DNA of 64,000 nucleotides from Nitrososphaerota archaeon (GTDB taxonomy: Archaea > Thermoproteota > Nitrososphaeria > Nitrososphaerales > Nitrosopumilaceae). Position 1 is the first letter of the stretch. Each line of letters begins with the position of its first letter. Below are positions 36,214 through 45,363 of the stretch, piece after piece. A program made the position numbers and the translations under genes. The notes under the pieces were generated by a model, which did no database searches, had not been told where the DNA came from, and saw nothing but the letters and a program-made list of their open reading frames with translations. The stretch lies in NCBI GenBank assembly GCA_028867595.1, contig JAGWGB010000001.1, positions 137,630-201,629 on the forward strand, read 5' to 3'.

Positions 36214-37815
36214 TTGTCCAAACATGGCGTGCAGCAGATAGGAGTAAGCTTTGAAGATGCATGTAGTGAGATTTCGCATAATCTACTTGCCATAGCAGAG
36301 CCTACAAGCAAGGATGTCAAGCGTGAAGTTAAGCGAATCTGTATCAAGTATTCCCTAGAGAGAATACCAAGAAATTATGAAATTCTTGCATCGGTTGGAG
36401 GACAGGATTTTATCAAGCTGCAAAAAGCGTTAGTAAGAAAGCCTGTAAAGACTGCATCTGGAGTGGCTGTGATTGCACTCATGCCAAAACCATATGCTTG
36501 TCCACATGGTAGGTGTACATACTGTCCAGGAGGAATTGAATTTAACACTCCTAATAGCTATACAGGACGCGAGCCTTCCACACAGAATGCCATATTGAAT
36601 AGTTACGATCCAAAGAAACAAGTTCTTGACAAACTAGAACATTTGATTAGCTATGGGCATGACAGTACAAAACTCGAACTAGTAATTGTAGGTGGAACGT
36701 TTCTTTTCATGCCGCAAGATTATCAGATATCTTTCATTAAATCATGTTTTGACGCACTAAACGGGTTTGACTCTGAGGATTTAGAATCAGCCAAGAAAAA
36801 TAATGAGAATGCAAACATTAGAAATGTTGGATTTACTATTGAGACAAAGCCAGACTATTGCAAATCCAAACATGTAGACTGGATGCTTGATTACGGCATA
36901 ACAAGAGTAGAGATTGGAGTACAGAGTCTTCATGACAAAGTATATCAAATTGTTAACAGGGGACACACATTCCGCGATGTGGTAGAATCGTTTCAGATTT
37001 CAAAAGATGCAGGATACAAGATTGTAGCACATATGATGCCTGGCCTTCCAACCATGACACCCGAAGAAGACATTGAAGATTTCAAAAAGATGTTCTCAGA
37101 TCCTGCCCTAAAGCCAGACATGCTAAAGATTTACCCAACGCTTGTGCTTGAGAACACTCCACTATACGAGTCTTACAAGAAAGGCGAGTTTTCTACATAT
37201 TCACAAGATGACATGATCAAGGTTCTAACAGAGATGAAAAAAATCATACCTAGATGGGCAAGGATAATGCGCATGCAACGAGAGATCTCATCAGACCAAA
37301 TTATTGCAGGTCCCAATCTTGGCAACTTGCGTCAGATAGTTCAGCAAAATCTCAAGAAACAGAATCTTTCTTGCAAATGCATCAGATGTAGAGAAGCCGG
37401 TCTGTCTGATGATTTGATCAACATCGATGACATTAAAATGAATAGAGAGAACTATGAATCTTCAGGAGGGCATGAGGTGTTTTTGTCGTATGACGATTCA
37501 AATGATAAAATATTTGGATTTTTGAGACTGCGAAAGCCAAGTGCGATGGCACACAGGCCAGAGACAACTCAAAACACATGCATAGTAAGGGAGCTTCATG
37601 TGTATGGCAAATCCCTCAAACTTGGTAAACGCGACAAAGACAGCATACAGCATCTGGGTCTTGGAAAAAACTTGGTGAGGGAGGCAGAAAGAATTTCAAA
37701 AGAGGAATTTGACGCAAAGAATCTTTTGGTGATCAGTGCAGTAGGCACAAGAGAATACTACAGAAAACTTGGTTATTCTCTTTGCGGTCCATACATGTCA
37801 AAGGAATTGGTATAA
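36214..37815 (+). CDS. elp3: Elp3, tRNA uridine-34 acetyltransferase
   Basis: A 533-residue single-subunit archaeal Elp3, making 5-carboxymethyl-type uridine at the tRNA wobble position. The radical SAM domain has the Elp3 cluster CPHGRCTYC (Cys96, Cys101, Cys104), followed by GIEFNTPNSYTGREPS and ETKPDYCKSKHVDWML. A zinc site (CKCIRCRE) and a C-terminal GNAT acetyl-CoA domain (HLGLGKNLVREAERISKEE) complete the enzyme. TTG at 36214 is given as the start, but a GTG at 36229 lies about 26 nt after tttaatatcc and is a good alternative. The stop overlaps the lysS start (TAATG). Confidence 0.93.
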   Translation: MSKHGVQQIGVSFEDACSEISHNLLAIAEPTSKDVKREVKRICIKYSLERIPRNYEILASVGGQDFIKLQKALVRKPVKTASGVAVIALMPKPYACPHGRCTYCPGGIEFNTPNSYTGREPSTQNAILNSYDPKKQVLDKLEHLISYGHDSTKLELVIVGGTFLFMPQDYQISFIKSCFDALNGFDSEDLESAKKNNENANIRNVGFTIETKPDYCKSKHVDWMLDYGITRVEIGVQSLHDKVYQIVNRGHTFRDVVESFQISKDAGYKIVAHMMPGLPTMTPEEDIEDFKKMFSDPALKPDMLKIYPTLVLENTPLYESYKKGEFSTYSQDDMIKVLTEMKKIIPRWARIMRMQREISSDQIIAGPNLGNLRQIVQQNLKKQNLSCKCIRCREAGLSDDLINIDDIKMNRENYESSGGHEVFLSYDDSNDKIFGFLRLRKPSAMAHRPETTQNTCIVRELHVYGKSLKLGKRDKDSIQHLGLGKNLVREAERISKEEFDAKNLLVISAVGTREYYRKLGYSLCGPYMSKELV

Positions 37816-39401
37816 TGGAAGAGCAGAAAATAATTGGAAAGGGAACTTGGATAGACAAGCTTGCAGATGAGCTTTTAGAGAGAGAGAAATCTCTTGGAAG
37901 AAGCACCAGCATGATTAGAGTTGAGAGCGGTCTTGGTGCGTCTGGCATCCCACACATTGGAAGTCTTGGAGACGCAGTTAGGGCCTATGGTGTAAAACTT
38001 GCGCTTGAAAATTTCGGGTACAAGTCAGAGCTTGTTGCATATTCAGATGATCTTGACGGCCTCAGAAAGATACCAGAAGGACTACCTGACTGGCTAAAAG
38101 ATCACATTGCAAAACCTGTTTCGTTCATCCCAGATCCGTTCGGATGTCACGATTCGTATGGATTACACATGAGCAGTTTGCTGCTTGATGGACTTGACAA
38201 GATGGGAATCAAGTACAAGTTTCAGCGAGGAGTCGATACATACAGAAACGGGCTGCTAAAAGATCAGATTCATACAATACTCACAAACAGCAAAAAGATA
38301 GGAGAGAAGATTGCAGAGCTTGTGGGCCAAGAAAAATATCAAGAATCATTACCTTATTTCCCTGTTTGTGCAAATTGCGGCAGGCTGTACACTGCAGTTG
38401 CTTACGAATATCTGCCAGATGAGAAAAAGATCAAGTACAAGTGCAGCAGGACCACAATTGGCTCCAAGGTTCTCGAAGGGTGCGGTCACGACGGAATTGC
38501 CGATATCACAAAGGATCTAGGAAAGCTTGCATGGAAGGTAGAGTTTGCAGCAAGATGGCAAGCATTTGACATTAGGTTTGAAGCATATGGAAAAGACATT
38601 ATGGATTCTGTTAGAGTTAATGATTGGGTTGCAGATGAAATACTTGGATTCCAACACCCCACGCATGTGAAATATGAGATGTTCCTTGACAAGGGGGGTA
38701 AAAAAATATCCAAGTCTCTTGGAAATGTTGTAACATCGCAGGCGTGGCTAAGATACGGAACACCCAAGTCAATTTTGCTTCTGTTATACAAGAGGATCAC
38801 TGGTACCCGCGAAGTTGGCTTTGAAGACATACCGGCACTAATGGATGAATACCATGAACTTGAAAATATTTACTTTGGAAAAATAAAACTCGACAATGAA
38901 GCAAAGACTACAAAGACAAAAGGACTGTATGAATACGTAAACTTGCTAAACCCGCCCAAAGGCCAGTTACCATATGTGAATTATAGGCTCTTGGTTCAGT
39001 TGTGCAAGATATTCAGAGAGGACAGGGTGGCAAGAGTCTCAAAGAAGCTCATAGAATATGGGACAATAAAGGAAGCATCTGCCAACATTGACGAACTGAT
39101 AACATTGGCCGGAAATTATGCTGACGATTTTGATAGACCAACCAAGGTCGAAGTTCAAATAGATGATACAGGAAAAAAGGCATTATCGGAACTTGCAAAT
39201 ATTTTGTCTGTTGACAATGAGCCTTCTGATCTGCAAAACGACATTTACCAGATTGCAAAAAACAATGGAGTCCAGCCCAAAGACTTTTTCAAGATCTTAT
39301 ACCAGATAATACTGGCTGCTGACCGAGGGCCCAAGCTTGGTCCGTTCATACTGGACATAGGAAGAAAGAAAGTGGCTACCACTATCTCTGAATATCTATA
39401 A
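37815..39401 (+). CDS. lysS: lysyl-tRNA synthetase, class I
   Basis: A 528-residue class I LysRS. The HIGH motif reads PHIG (in SGIPHIGSLGD) and the KMSKS motif reads KKISKSLGN; a zinc-binding insert contains CANCGRLY and CGHD. The ATG at 37815 shares one base with the elp3 stop and matches the family N-terminus, so I use it rather than an in-frame ATG at 37782 inside elp3. Class I LysRS is the usual archaeal form. A small membrane protein gene begins 1 nt after its stop. Confidence 0.96.
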   Translation: MEEQKIIGKGTWIDKLADELLEREKSLGRSTSMIRVESGLGASGIPHIGSLGDAVRAYGVKLALENFGYKSELVAYSDDLDGLRKIPEGLPDWLKDHIAKPVSFIPDPFGCHDSYGLHMSSLLLDGLDKMGIKYKFQRGVDTYRNGLLKDQIHTILTNSKKIGEKIAELVGQEKYQESLPYFPVCANCGRLYTAVAYEYLPDEKKIKYKCSRTTIGSKVLEGCGHDGIADITKDLGKLAWKVEFAARWQAFDIRFEAYGKDIMDSVRVNDWVADEILGFQHPTHVKYEMFLDKGGKKISKSLGNVVTSQAWLRYGTPKSILLLLYKRITGTREVGFEDIPALMDEYHELENIYFGKIKLDNEAKTTKTKGLYEYVNLLNPPKGQLPYVNYRLLVQLCKIFREDRVARVSKKLIEYGTIKEASANIDELITLAGNYADDFDRPTKVEVQIDDTGKKALSELANILSVDNEPSDLQNDIYQIAKNNGVQPKDFFKILYQIILAADRGPKLGPFILDIGRKKVATTISEYL

Positions 39402-39402
39402 C

Positions 39403-39597
39403 ATGGCACACAGCGAACATAACAGACCCAAAGGAAGCGGCATGGTCTTGATTGCAATTGGAATACTGATCTTTGTGTTTGCTCCAGGTTACTTTAAAAA
39501 TGACTTTATTGGTGGAATGTCCATAATCATATTTGGGTTTGCCATCGGCGGACTTGGGTTTTACATAAGTTTCTTCAAGAAGAAGAAAAAACCTTAG
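39403..39597 (+). CDS. small membrane protein, 64 aa
   Basis: A 64-residue protein with two hydrophobic segments (about 14-28 and 36-55) and a strongly basic C-terminal tail (KKKKKP). It starts 1 nt after lysS, so it is translated from the same mRNA. Function unknown. Confidence 0.7.
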   Translation: MAHSEHNRPKGSGMVLIAIGILIFVFAPGYFKNDFIGGMSIIIFGFAIGGLGFYISFFKKKKKP

Positions 39598-39657
39598 CAG
39601 ATGTAGCGTTTCCAGAAAAGAGAATACTTTTCTTACCATAACAAACATGTCCTATTA

Positions 39658-40473
39658 ATGGGGCTATTTGGCCGCTCAAAGAAAGGAACTGAAAAGGAAG
39701 AATCTGAAGATATTTCATCTGTACGCGATACAGAACAAAAAGAACACCCTCAGAATGAACTTGACCAGATTAAAAGCGAGATACAGGAAAGCGCCCTCAT
39801 GCTTGACTCATATGCAAGAAAACTTGATGGTGCAAAGTCTGAGCTTGATGCAATTACAAAAGAATGCGATACGGCAAGAAAAGAGCGAGACTTGTTAAAC
39901 TCAGAGATTTCTTCAACTAGAGCAGAACTAGAGTCAACGTTGAACCAGATCAAGACTGCCAAATCTGAGCTTGAGATGGTAAAATCTCAATACAGTCAGA
40001 ATGAGGCCAATACAATAAGGCAGCAGATTCAGCACATAAAAGACGAAATGTCTACAATAGAATCTCAAAAAGAGGGCAAAGCAAGCGAACTTGAAGGCGT
40101 CCAGTCAAAAATAGTCACATCCAAAAGGGAACTTGAAGAAGCAAACACACTAGTGCAAAAAGCAAGAGATGAGATAGAATCTCTCAAGTCTCAGCAAGAA
40201 CTCAAGAAAAAAGAAATACTAATAGTCAAAAATGAGCTGGAATTCATCGAAAAAGAACTTGCGTCAGTTGGAAAAAAAGATGATACTAAGAAAATAGTAG
40301 AAGCTGCAGGAGCAATAACAGCTGCACTCAATTCAAAGTATGAAGCAGTAAAAAAAGAACTTGACATTGTCAAGACAGCACTAGCTAGAACAAGAGAAGA
40401 ATACGAATCAATCAAAAATGAAAACAGCTTGCTTAAGAGTAAACTTGAAGAGGGTTTAGACGAGAAGACCTGA
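39658..40473 (+). CDS. long coiled-coil protein
   Basis: A 271-residue protein, almost entirely coiled coil from about residue 35 to the end (repeats such as LDQIKSEIQESALML and SELDAITKECDTARKERDLL). The N-terminus (MGLFGRSKKG) is short and basic. Similar SMC/tropomyosin-like proteins occur widely in archaea and may scaffold membrane or DNA assemblies. A TATA-like box is not obvious; it follows the small membrane gene by 60 nt. Specific function unknown. Confidence 0.75.
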   Translation: MGLFGRSKKGTEKEESEDISSVRDTEQKEHPQNELDQIKSEIQESALMLDSYARKLDGAKSELDAITKECDTARKERDLLNSEISSTRAELESTLNQIKTAKSELEMVKSQYSQNEANTIRQQIQHIKDEMSTIESQKEGKASELEGVQSKIVTSKRELEEANTLVQKARDEIESLKSQQELKKKEILIVKNELEFIEKELASVGKKDDTKKIVEAAGAITAALNSKYEAVKKELDIVKTALARTREEYESIKNENSLLKSKLEEGLDEKT

Positions 40474-40476
40474 AGA

Positions 40477-41961
40477 TCATTTAGTGTGAACCAATGTTTT
40501 AGAAACAGATCTTCTCAGGAATACCGCAAGACCGATTGATGCAAGAGAGATGGCCAAGGCACAGAGAAATATCAGACTATAAGAATCCGGAGTTGGAAAA
40601 GTTCCTGTCACGCCAGGCACCGATGCCTTGTGAGTCTGCATGAACATACCTGCCATTGCAGGCCCTATAGACGCTCCAATTATCCTAATGAGTGTGCTCA
40701 TACCAAGCGATACCCCAACGTTTTGTTTTGGTGTTGCAAGCATGATTACGTTCATTGCTCCCACATTGATAAGTGACAGACCTGTAGACAAAATTGCAAG
40801 GCTCACTGAGATCATAAATTCCGTGGAATGATACATCAAGAGACTGGCAAAGCCAGCAGCTCCAATTATGCTACCTGCAATTATTGGTTTTGTAGAACCA
40901 AGCTTTGATATGATAAAGCCTGATGTTGGTCCAAAGATAAGCAGAACGAGAGCAAACGGTAGCTGTACATTTGCAGTAGACACGGGGTCTTCGCCAAAGC
41001 CTAGTGGGATTGGACTTCGAATCAGCACAGGGATTGTCTGAAATACCATAAACATGGACATGCCGACAACCATTATCATGATATTTGCTGGAAGTATAGT
41101 CTTGTTAAGCAGCACCTTGAGATCAATCAGTGGGGAGCTTGACCTCTGTTCAATTATCACAAAGAAAATCATATAGACAATTCCAATTGCGGTCAAGCCA
41201 AGCATTGTAGTTGATGACACTGCATCGCCTGTCTCAACAAAAGTAAGAGCCAACAAAAATGCAGTTACAGATACAGCAAGAACTACCGCACCTTGAATAT
41301 CTATACTGGCTTTTATATTGCGAGTAGGTGGGTTTTGCTCTTCTGTTTTCCAGTGAGGATGAGTCTCCTTTACGTGTATGAATCTCTGCACTACAACTAT
41401 TAGCGTAAGCACAATAGGAATTATTGAGAAGAAAGTGGCCTGCCAACCATAGTTTTGGATCAAATGGCCTCCTGCAACCAATCCTATTACTGCACCCGCT
41501 GCAAACATCGAAGATATCACTCCTTGCCCTATGGCCAGTTTTTTCAATGGAAATTGTTCGCGTATTAGCCCAAAAGCTATTGGGAACATTGACATTCCAA
41601 TTCCCTGAATTACTCTAACTGTCAGCATCTCATAGATATTTGTGACAAAGCCTCCAAGTGACACTCCCACTGCATAAATTAGTATGATGACAAGCAGCAT
41701 CTTTTTCTTTCCATAGATATCAGACAGTTTTCCTGCAATTGGTGTCATGATTGCTCCCGCTACAAGATAGGTTGTAAGAATCCATGATGAGATGCTATAA
41801 GATATGTGAAAGTCTTTGATAAGATCTGGAATTGCCGGAACAAGCATTGTTTCAGCATACATCACCATTGTTGCAAGAAGACTTAGGATCACAAGCGTTT
41901 TCCATGCAGTTTTGGAGATTTTATCAAGGGAGGCGTCTTCAGGGATCTTTGACATTACCAT
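40477..41961 (-). CDS. MFS drug-efflux-type transporter (DHA2 family)
   Basis: A 494-residue transporter with 14 predicted hydrophobic segments. GKLSDIYGKKKMLLV is the MFS motif A between helices 2 and 3; GIGMSMFPIAFGLIREQFP is the typical following region. The 14-helix layout is that of EmrB/QacA proton-coupled exporters. The MarR gene lies 12 nt upstream in the same direction, so this is a repressor-exporter operon controlled by the operator at 42459-42485. The exported compound is unknown. Confidence 0.9.
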   Translation of the reverse strand: MVMSKIPEDASLDKISKTAWKTLVILSLLATMVMYAETMLVPAIPDLIKDFHISYSISSWILTTYLVAGAIMTPIAGKLSDIYGKKKMLLVIILIYAVGVSLGGFVTNIYEMLTVRVIQGIGMSMFPIAFGLIREQFPLKKLAIGQGVISSMFAAGAVIGLVAGGHLIQNYGWQATFFSIIPIVLTLIVVVQRFIHVKETHPHWKTEEQNPPTRNIKASIDIQGAVVLAVSVTAFLLALTFVETGDAVSSTTMLGLTAIGIVYMIFFVIIEQRSSSPLIDLKVLLNKTILPANIMIMVVGMSMFMVFQTIPVLIRSPIPLGFGEDPVSTANVQLPFALVLLIFGPTSGFIISKLGSTKPIIAGSIIGAAGFASLLMYHSTEFMISVSLAILSTGLSLINVGAMNVIMLATPKQNVGVSLGMSTLIRIIGASIGPAMAGMFMQTHKASVPGVTGTFPTPDSYSLIFLCALAISLASIGLAVFLRRSVSKTLVHTK

Positions 41962-41973
41962 TTATTTCATCCC

Positions 41974-42453
41974 TCAGAGTTTTTTTCTTGGTACGGCCAC
42001 CGCAGTATCAACTTCAGAATATGCATACAGATTTTTTGATATCTTTTTTAATGTGTTCAAAGTGGTTTGAATCTCTTCATCGGATACATCTTTTGTAGAA
42101 ACTTTACGGATGTGAAGGACACATTCCATCATAGAATTCCACAAAGAATCTGCCTTTGGTGTTAGGTAAATTCGGTTTACCCGCCTGTCTTTTGAGTCTG
42201 GTTTTCTTTTGAGCAACCCCTCTTCCTCCATTTTATCTATAGCTGGCACAAGTGTTGCTCCTTCAACTCCAACTTTATCTGCAATTTCTTTTTGGGTTGA
42301 ACCTGGATACTGAATAAGAGTTACAACTACTCTAAACTGGCTAATTGTTACACCTGCTTTTTTTCTAAGTTCCAAATCCAAAGTTTTCTGAAAAGCTTTT
42401 GCTGTACTATTTACTAAAAATCCCACGCTGTTTTCGAAATCATATTTTGACAT
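41974..42453 (-). CDS. MarR-family transcriptional regulator
   Basis: A 159-residue winged helix regulator. The recognition region reads TQKEIADKVGVEGATLVPAIDKM and the wing DSKDRRVNRIYLT contains the family DxRDRR-like motif. An ATG at 42474 would add seven residues, but it falls inside the 27-bp palindrome and upstream of the expected transcription start (TATA-like gcttaaaatag at about 42488-42497), so I prefer the ATG at 42453. Probably represses itself and the MFS exporter and is released by a small phenolic or toxic ligand (family knowledge). Confidence 0.9.
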   Translation of the reverse strand: MSKYDFENSVGFLVNSTAKAFQKTLDLELRKKAGVTISQFRVVVTLIQYPGSTQKEIADKVGVEGATLVPAIDKMEEEGLLKRKPDSKDRRVNRIYLTPKADSLWNSMMECVLHIRKVSTKDVSDEEIQTTLNTLKKISKNLYAYSEVDTAVAVPRKKL

Positions 42454-42458
42454 ATCAC

Positions 42459-42485
42459 TTAGATGGCTAATCATTAGTCATCTAA
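42459..42485. promoter_or_regulatory. MarR operator palindrome
   Basis: A 27-bp palindrome with 12 of 13 base pairs symmetric about position 42472; arms start TTAGATG and end CATCTAA. It covers the expected transcription start of the MarR-MFS operon, just after its TATA-like box. Its position and symmetry fit autorepression by the MarR protein. Confidence 0.7.
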
Positions 42486-42510
42486 CTATTTTAAGCCTTG
42501 CAATAAAAGA

Positions 42511-42528
42511 ACGATCTCTTTATATCGT
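42511..42528. promoter_or_regulatory. inverted repeat around the TATA box of the ferritin-like gene
   Basis: ACGAT (42511-42515) and ATCGT (42524-42528) flank the TATA box ctttatatc (42518-42526) that lies 29 nt before the GTG start at 42551. A regulator bound here would block TBP. Confidence 0.4.
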
Positions 42529-42550
42529 CCAGCAATCCTGAATCGTATCT

Positions 42551-43129
42551 GTGACCAAGAAGGAACCTACCGTTATTGGAGTAAAGGTGCTAGAACAAAA
42601 TGGCATCAACATAAAGGAATTGATTAATGCCTTGGTTTACAATGCATCGGTAGAGTTTACAGCTTATTACTATTTTACAAACCTCAGAGCTCATTGCACA
42701 GGAATGGATGGAGAATCTGTAAAAGGAGTAATCGAAGACGCAAGACTTGAAGACCTGAGTCACTTTGAATCATGCCTTTCAAGAATTTATGAGCTTGGTG
42801 GCAAGTTGCCACTTGATGCGCAGACATTTATCAAAATGTCTGGCTGTGAGTTCTTGCAGTTGCCTACAAATCCAACTGACACCAAAGCGATACTTGAAAA
42901 ATGTCTAAAAGCTGAGCAGGGAGCGATTGTAAACTGGAATAAGGTATGCAAGATGACACAGGGCAAAGATCCAGCCACATATGATGTGGCAAAAGACATA
43001 CTCAGAGAAGAGATAGAGCACGAAGCGTGGTTCTTGGAATTATTGTATGGAAGGCCTTCTGGACACATGAGAAGAAAATATCCTGGAGAAAGACCGCATA
43101 CACAGAAACATTCAAGATCACTAGGTTAG
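42551..43129 (+). CDS. ferritin-like / Dps-type protein
   Basis: A 192-residue four-helix bundle protein. Helix 1 has VYNASVEFTAYYYFTNLRAHCTG, helix 2 EDARLEDLSHFESCLSRIYELGGKLP, and the C-terminal helix EEIEHEAWFLELLYG, with Glu and His residues in the spacing of a di-iron ferroxidase centre (E, ExxxH, EEIEHE). It resembles the Dps-like/bacterioferritin-related proteins of archaea that store iron and detoxify peroxide. GTG start with a good TATA box 29 nt upstream. Short basic C-terminal tail (RRKYPGERPHTQKHSR). Confidence 0.82.
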   Translation: MTKKEPTVIGVKVLEQNGINIKELINALVYNASVEFTAYYYFTNLRAHCTGMDGESVKGVIEDARLEDLSHFESCLSRIYELGGKLPLDAQTFIKMSGCEFLQLPTNPTDTKAILEKCLKAEQGAIVNWNKVCKMTQGKDPATYDVAKDILREEIEHEAWFLELLYGRPSGHMRRKYPGERPHTQKHSRSLG

Positions 43130-43132
43130 AAG

Positions 43133-43182
43133 AAAATTAAAAAAACAGTCGCATTTTACAATCAGTCTGGCTTTTTATTTGA
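43133..43182. terminator. convergent T-rich terminators
   Basis: Between the ferritin-like gene and tfb, the minus strand carries a T-tract (complement of 43138-43147) ending tfb transcription. The plus strand carries ggctttttatttg (about 43169-43181) for the ferritin-like gene. Archaeal terminators are often simple T-tracts. Confidence 0.45.
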
Positions 43183-44167
43183 CTTTGATCTCTTTTTTTA
43201 GCGCAGTGTAGCGGTTTCGTATAGTCACAGAGGTTATTCCAGAGGCCTTGGCTATCTCAAACTGTGTCTTTTTTTCGCCATTTAGAACGCATGAAAAGTA
43301 TAGCGTAGCGGCAGCAAGAGCCATTGGGTTTTTGCCCGCCGTTGTGCCTTTTTCCGTCAGTTGCAAAATAATTTTCAGTGCATCTCTTTGTGTTTTTTCG
43401 CTGATATTTGCTTCATGGGCTATCTTTGTCACAAATTCGGCAGGGTTTGAAGGATCTAGTGACATCTCAAGCTTTTCAATTAGATTCCTGCATGCACGGC
43501 TGATCTCCTTTTTGTTTACGTTAGCTGCATGCGATATGTCGACAAGGGAGCGCGGGATATCAGTCTGCCTGCATGCCAAATAGATAGAGGCGCACATTAT
43601 TCCTTTTGCACTTCGTCCTATAGTGATTCTCTTTTGCATTGCTTTTCGATAAAGGTATGCAGAACTTTCCACTGCAGAGTCAGGCAACCCCAGTTTTGTC
43701 TTTAATGAATAGAGAAGTAAGAGTGCGGATCTTAAAGTGCGGTTAGACGATGTGGTCCTGCTTCTGCTGTTGAGCACTTTGAGTCTGCCAAATGTATTTT
43801 TCATATAGCTAGACAAAGAACGCCCCATTGCATCCTTGTCTGAGATTACAGTCATCATACCCATGTCATACATGGCAAGTGATTGTTCCGGCCCGGTTCT
43901 TGCTTTTGTTACAAACTCTGTTGCATCTGAAATACGCTCAGGGTTTTGGTCAACTGATCTTTCAAGGAGTACAAATCCACATGAACCGCAAATTATTTCT
44001 CCAGATGAGGTATCTGTAATAATTGGTGCACCTTTACATCCGGCGGTAGGGCATTTCGGGGTTGCCGCGTCAGCAGTTTCCATCCTTTCAGGTTTACCGT
44101 GTGCGTCATGGTAATCATCAAAAAGAACTTGTTTTGCTTTATGATTTTTTGTCATCAATTCACCCAT
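43175..44167 (-). CDS. tfb: transcription initiation factor TFB
   Basis: A 330-residue TFIIB homologue. The N-terminal zinc ribbon has CPTAGCKG and CGSCG; the B-finger/linker follows (SDATEFVTKARTGPEQSL). Two cyclin-like repeats hold the TBP-DNA contacts (for example SAKGIMCASIYLACRQTDIPR and KNPMALAAATLYFSCVLNG). The HTH ending KASGITSVTIRNRY reads the BRE. Archaea often have several TFBs; this may be one of a set. Its start overlaps the 3' end of the SRPBCC gene by 13 nt (an ATG at 44155 is an alternative). Confidence 0.95.
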   Translation of the reverse strand: MGELMTKNHKAKQVLFDDYHDAHGKPERMETADAATPKCPTAGCKGAPIITDTSSGEIICGSCGFVLLERSVDQNPERISDATEFVTKARTGPEQSLAMYDMGMMTVISDKDAMGRSLSSYMKNTFGRLKVLNSRSRTTSSNRTLRSALLLLYSLKTKLGLPDSAVESSAYLYRKAMQKRITIGRSAKGIMCASIYLACRQTDIPRSLVDISHAANVNKKEISRACRNLIEKLEMSLDPSNPAEFVTKIAHEANISEKTQRDALKIILQLTEKGTTAGKNPMALAAATLYFSCVLNGEKKTQFEIAKASGITSVTIRNRYTALKKEIKVK

Positions 44168-44613
44168 AATTTTTCTGCAAATGGAGAAAGGTAGTATTCA
44201 TATCCTTCAGACCTTCTTTTTATCAGATCAACTGCCAGTTCGGCTTCATTTTGGAATAATTTTGTCAGTCTTTTGGAATCTTGCCTTCCTATTCCAGGAA
44301 AATCATAATTCATTTGGATCTCAAGAAGTGTAGCATTGTTCAGCGGAAATAACAAAATGTCTTTTGTTCCAGATATTACTCCGCTTACCCATTGTGTTTG
44401 GATTCTTTCTAAAGTATGAGTTTTTAGCACTTGGATGCAAACGTTATCCTTTCCAAGCACTACCTCCCGTGTGGTTATGTTTCTGTTTTTAGAAAGATTT
44501 CTAATGGATGTGATTCCTCTCCAGAAATACGAGTCATTATCGATATCAGATATTACATCCCAAACTAGTTCTCGTGGGGCGTCAATCCGTAGTCTTAGTT
44601 TGATTTTGACCAT
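44155..44613 (-). CDS. SRPBCC (START-like) ligand-binding protein
   Basis: A 152-residue SRPBCC protein, clearly similar to 25291-25707 (DAPRELVWDVISDI against NAPLDKVWNVVSDL, then the FWRG/FWKG and ITTREV/ITREI positions). I use the ATG at 44613 rather than one four codons upstream because the family begins near MVKIKL. It is upstream of tfb and overlaps it by 13 nt, so the two are coupled. Binds a hydrophobic ligand, identity unknown. Confidence 0.82.
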   Translation of the reverse strand: MVKIKLRLRIDAPRELVWDVISDIDNDSYFWRGITSIRNLSKNRNITTREVVLGKDNVCIQVLKTHTLERIQTQWVSGVISGTKDILLFPLNNATLLEIQMNYDFPGIGRQDSKRLTKLFQNEAELAVDLIKRRSEGYEYYLSPFAEKLWVN

Positions 44614-44769
44614 GTACCATATCAATCAAAGTTAGCATAAATCTTGGTTAGTATACACTGCAACACACCCTTTTCTAGCAGCATTTCTCCCAGAGATATC
44701 TTGTCATAGCTGTTTGTTTCCAAAAATTGATTTTGTGTACCTATAAGATGGCAAATCTATTTTTGTCAG

Positions 44770-45351
44770 ATGACCCATGATGCCAAGCCCAGCCTTGCTG
44801 ATATCATTTACAATCAGAAAGAAAAGGCAATTCCGGACAAACGTAGAGCAAAACACATCAAGGACGAATTGGATGAACCAAAACACAAAATATCAAATCC
44901 AGCATTATTTGTGAAAACAAGAGAAGTTCTTGGCAACATAATATCAAAACGCATGAAGACATCAGGTGGTACAGATATTGACTGGTTGATTGAGCACAAT
45001 GGAGGGTTTATGATTTTTGAGCTTAAGATATTTCATGACGACAGGATACTTGTTTCAAAGGCTCAGATGATTGCTTATGAAAAACTATACGAGAACCTTC
45101 CCAAGTGCCATGTGCTTTTCATAGGCCATGACGACATAAATTTTTCAGATTTGAACGATCCTGTGTGGTTATTTGAAATGAGAGAATGGAAGACAAGGGC
45201 CATACCGCATGTTGAAGGCAGCTTGGTTGATCCATCATATAGCGAAAATGAAGTTACAGGGTACAGAATAGAAAGAGACTTTATGGAAAAAATTGATGTA
45301 AAGGAGCTCAGGGACAGAATAGATTCTATTTGGAATGAATTTGAGAGATAA
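44770..45351 (+). CDS. PD-(D/E)xK-like protein of unknown function
   Basis: A 193-residue protein. Asp71 (DIDWLIEH) followed by Glu84-Leu-Lys86 (FMIFELKIFH) gives the D...ExK pattern of the PD-(D/E)xK nuclease fold, with a helix before (REVLGNIISKRM) and a strand after (CHVLFIGHDD). A nuclease function is inferred from this pattern only. TATA-like cctataaga at about 44736-44744 supports the ATG. No restriction or toxin partner is next to it. Confidence 0.65.
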   Translation: MTHDAKPSLADIIYNQKEKAIPDKRRAKHIKDELDEPKHKISNPALFVKTREVLGNIISKRMKTSGGTDIDWLIEHNGGFMIFELKIFHDDRILVSKAQMIAYEKLYENLPKCHVLFIGHDDINFSDLNDPVWLFEMREWKTRAIPHVEGSLVDPSYSENEVTGYRIERDFMEKIDVKELRDRIDSIWNEFER

Positions 45352-45363
45352 ACAGTTAGAAAG

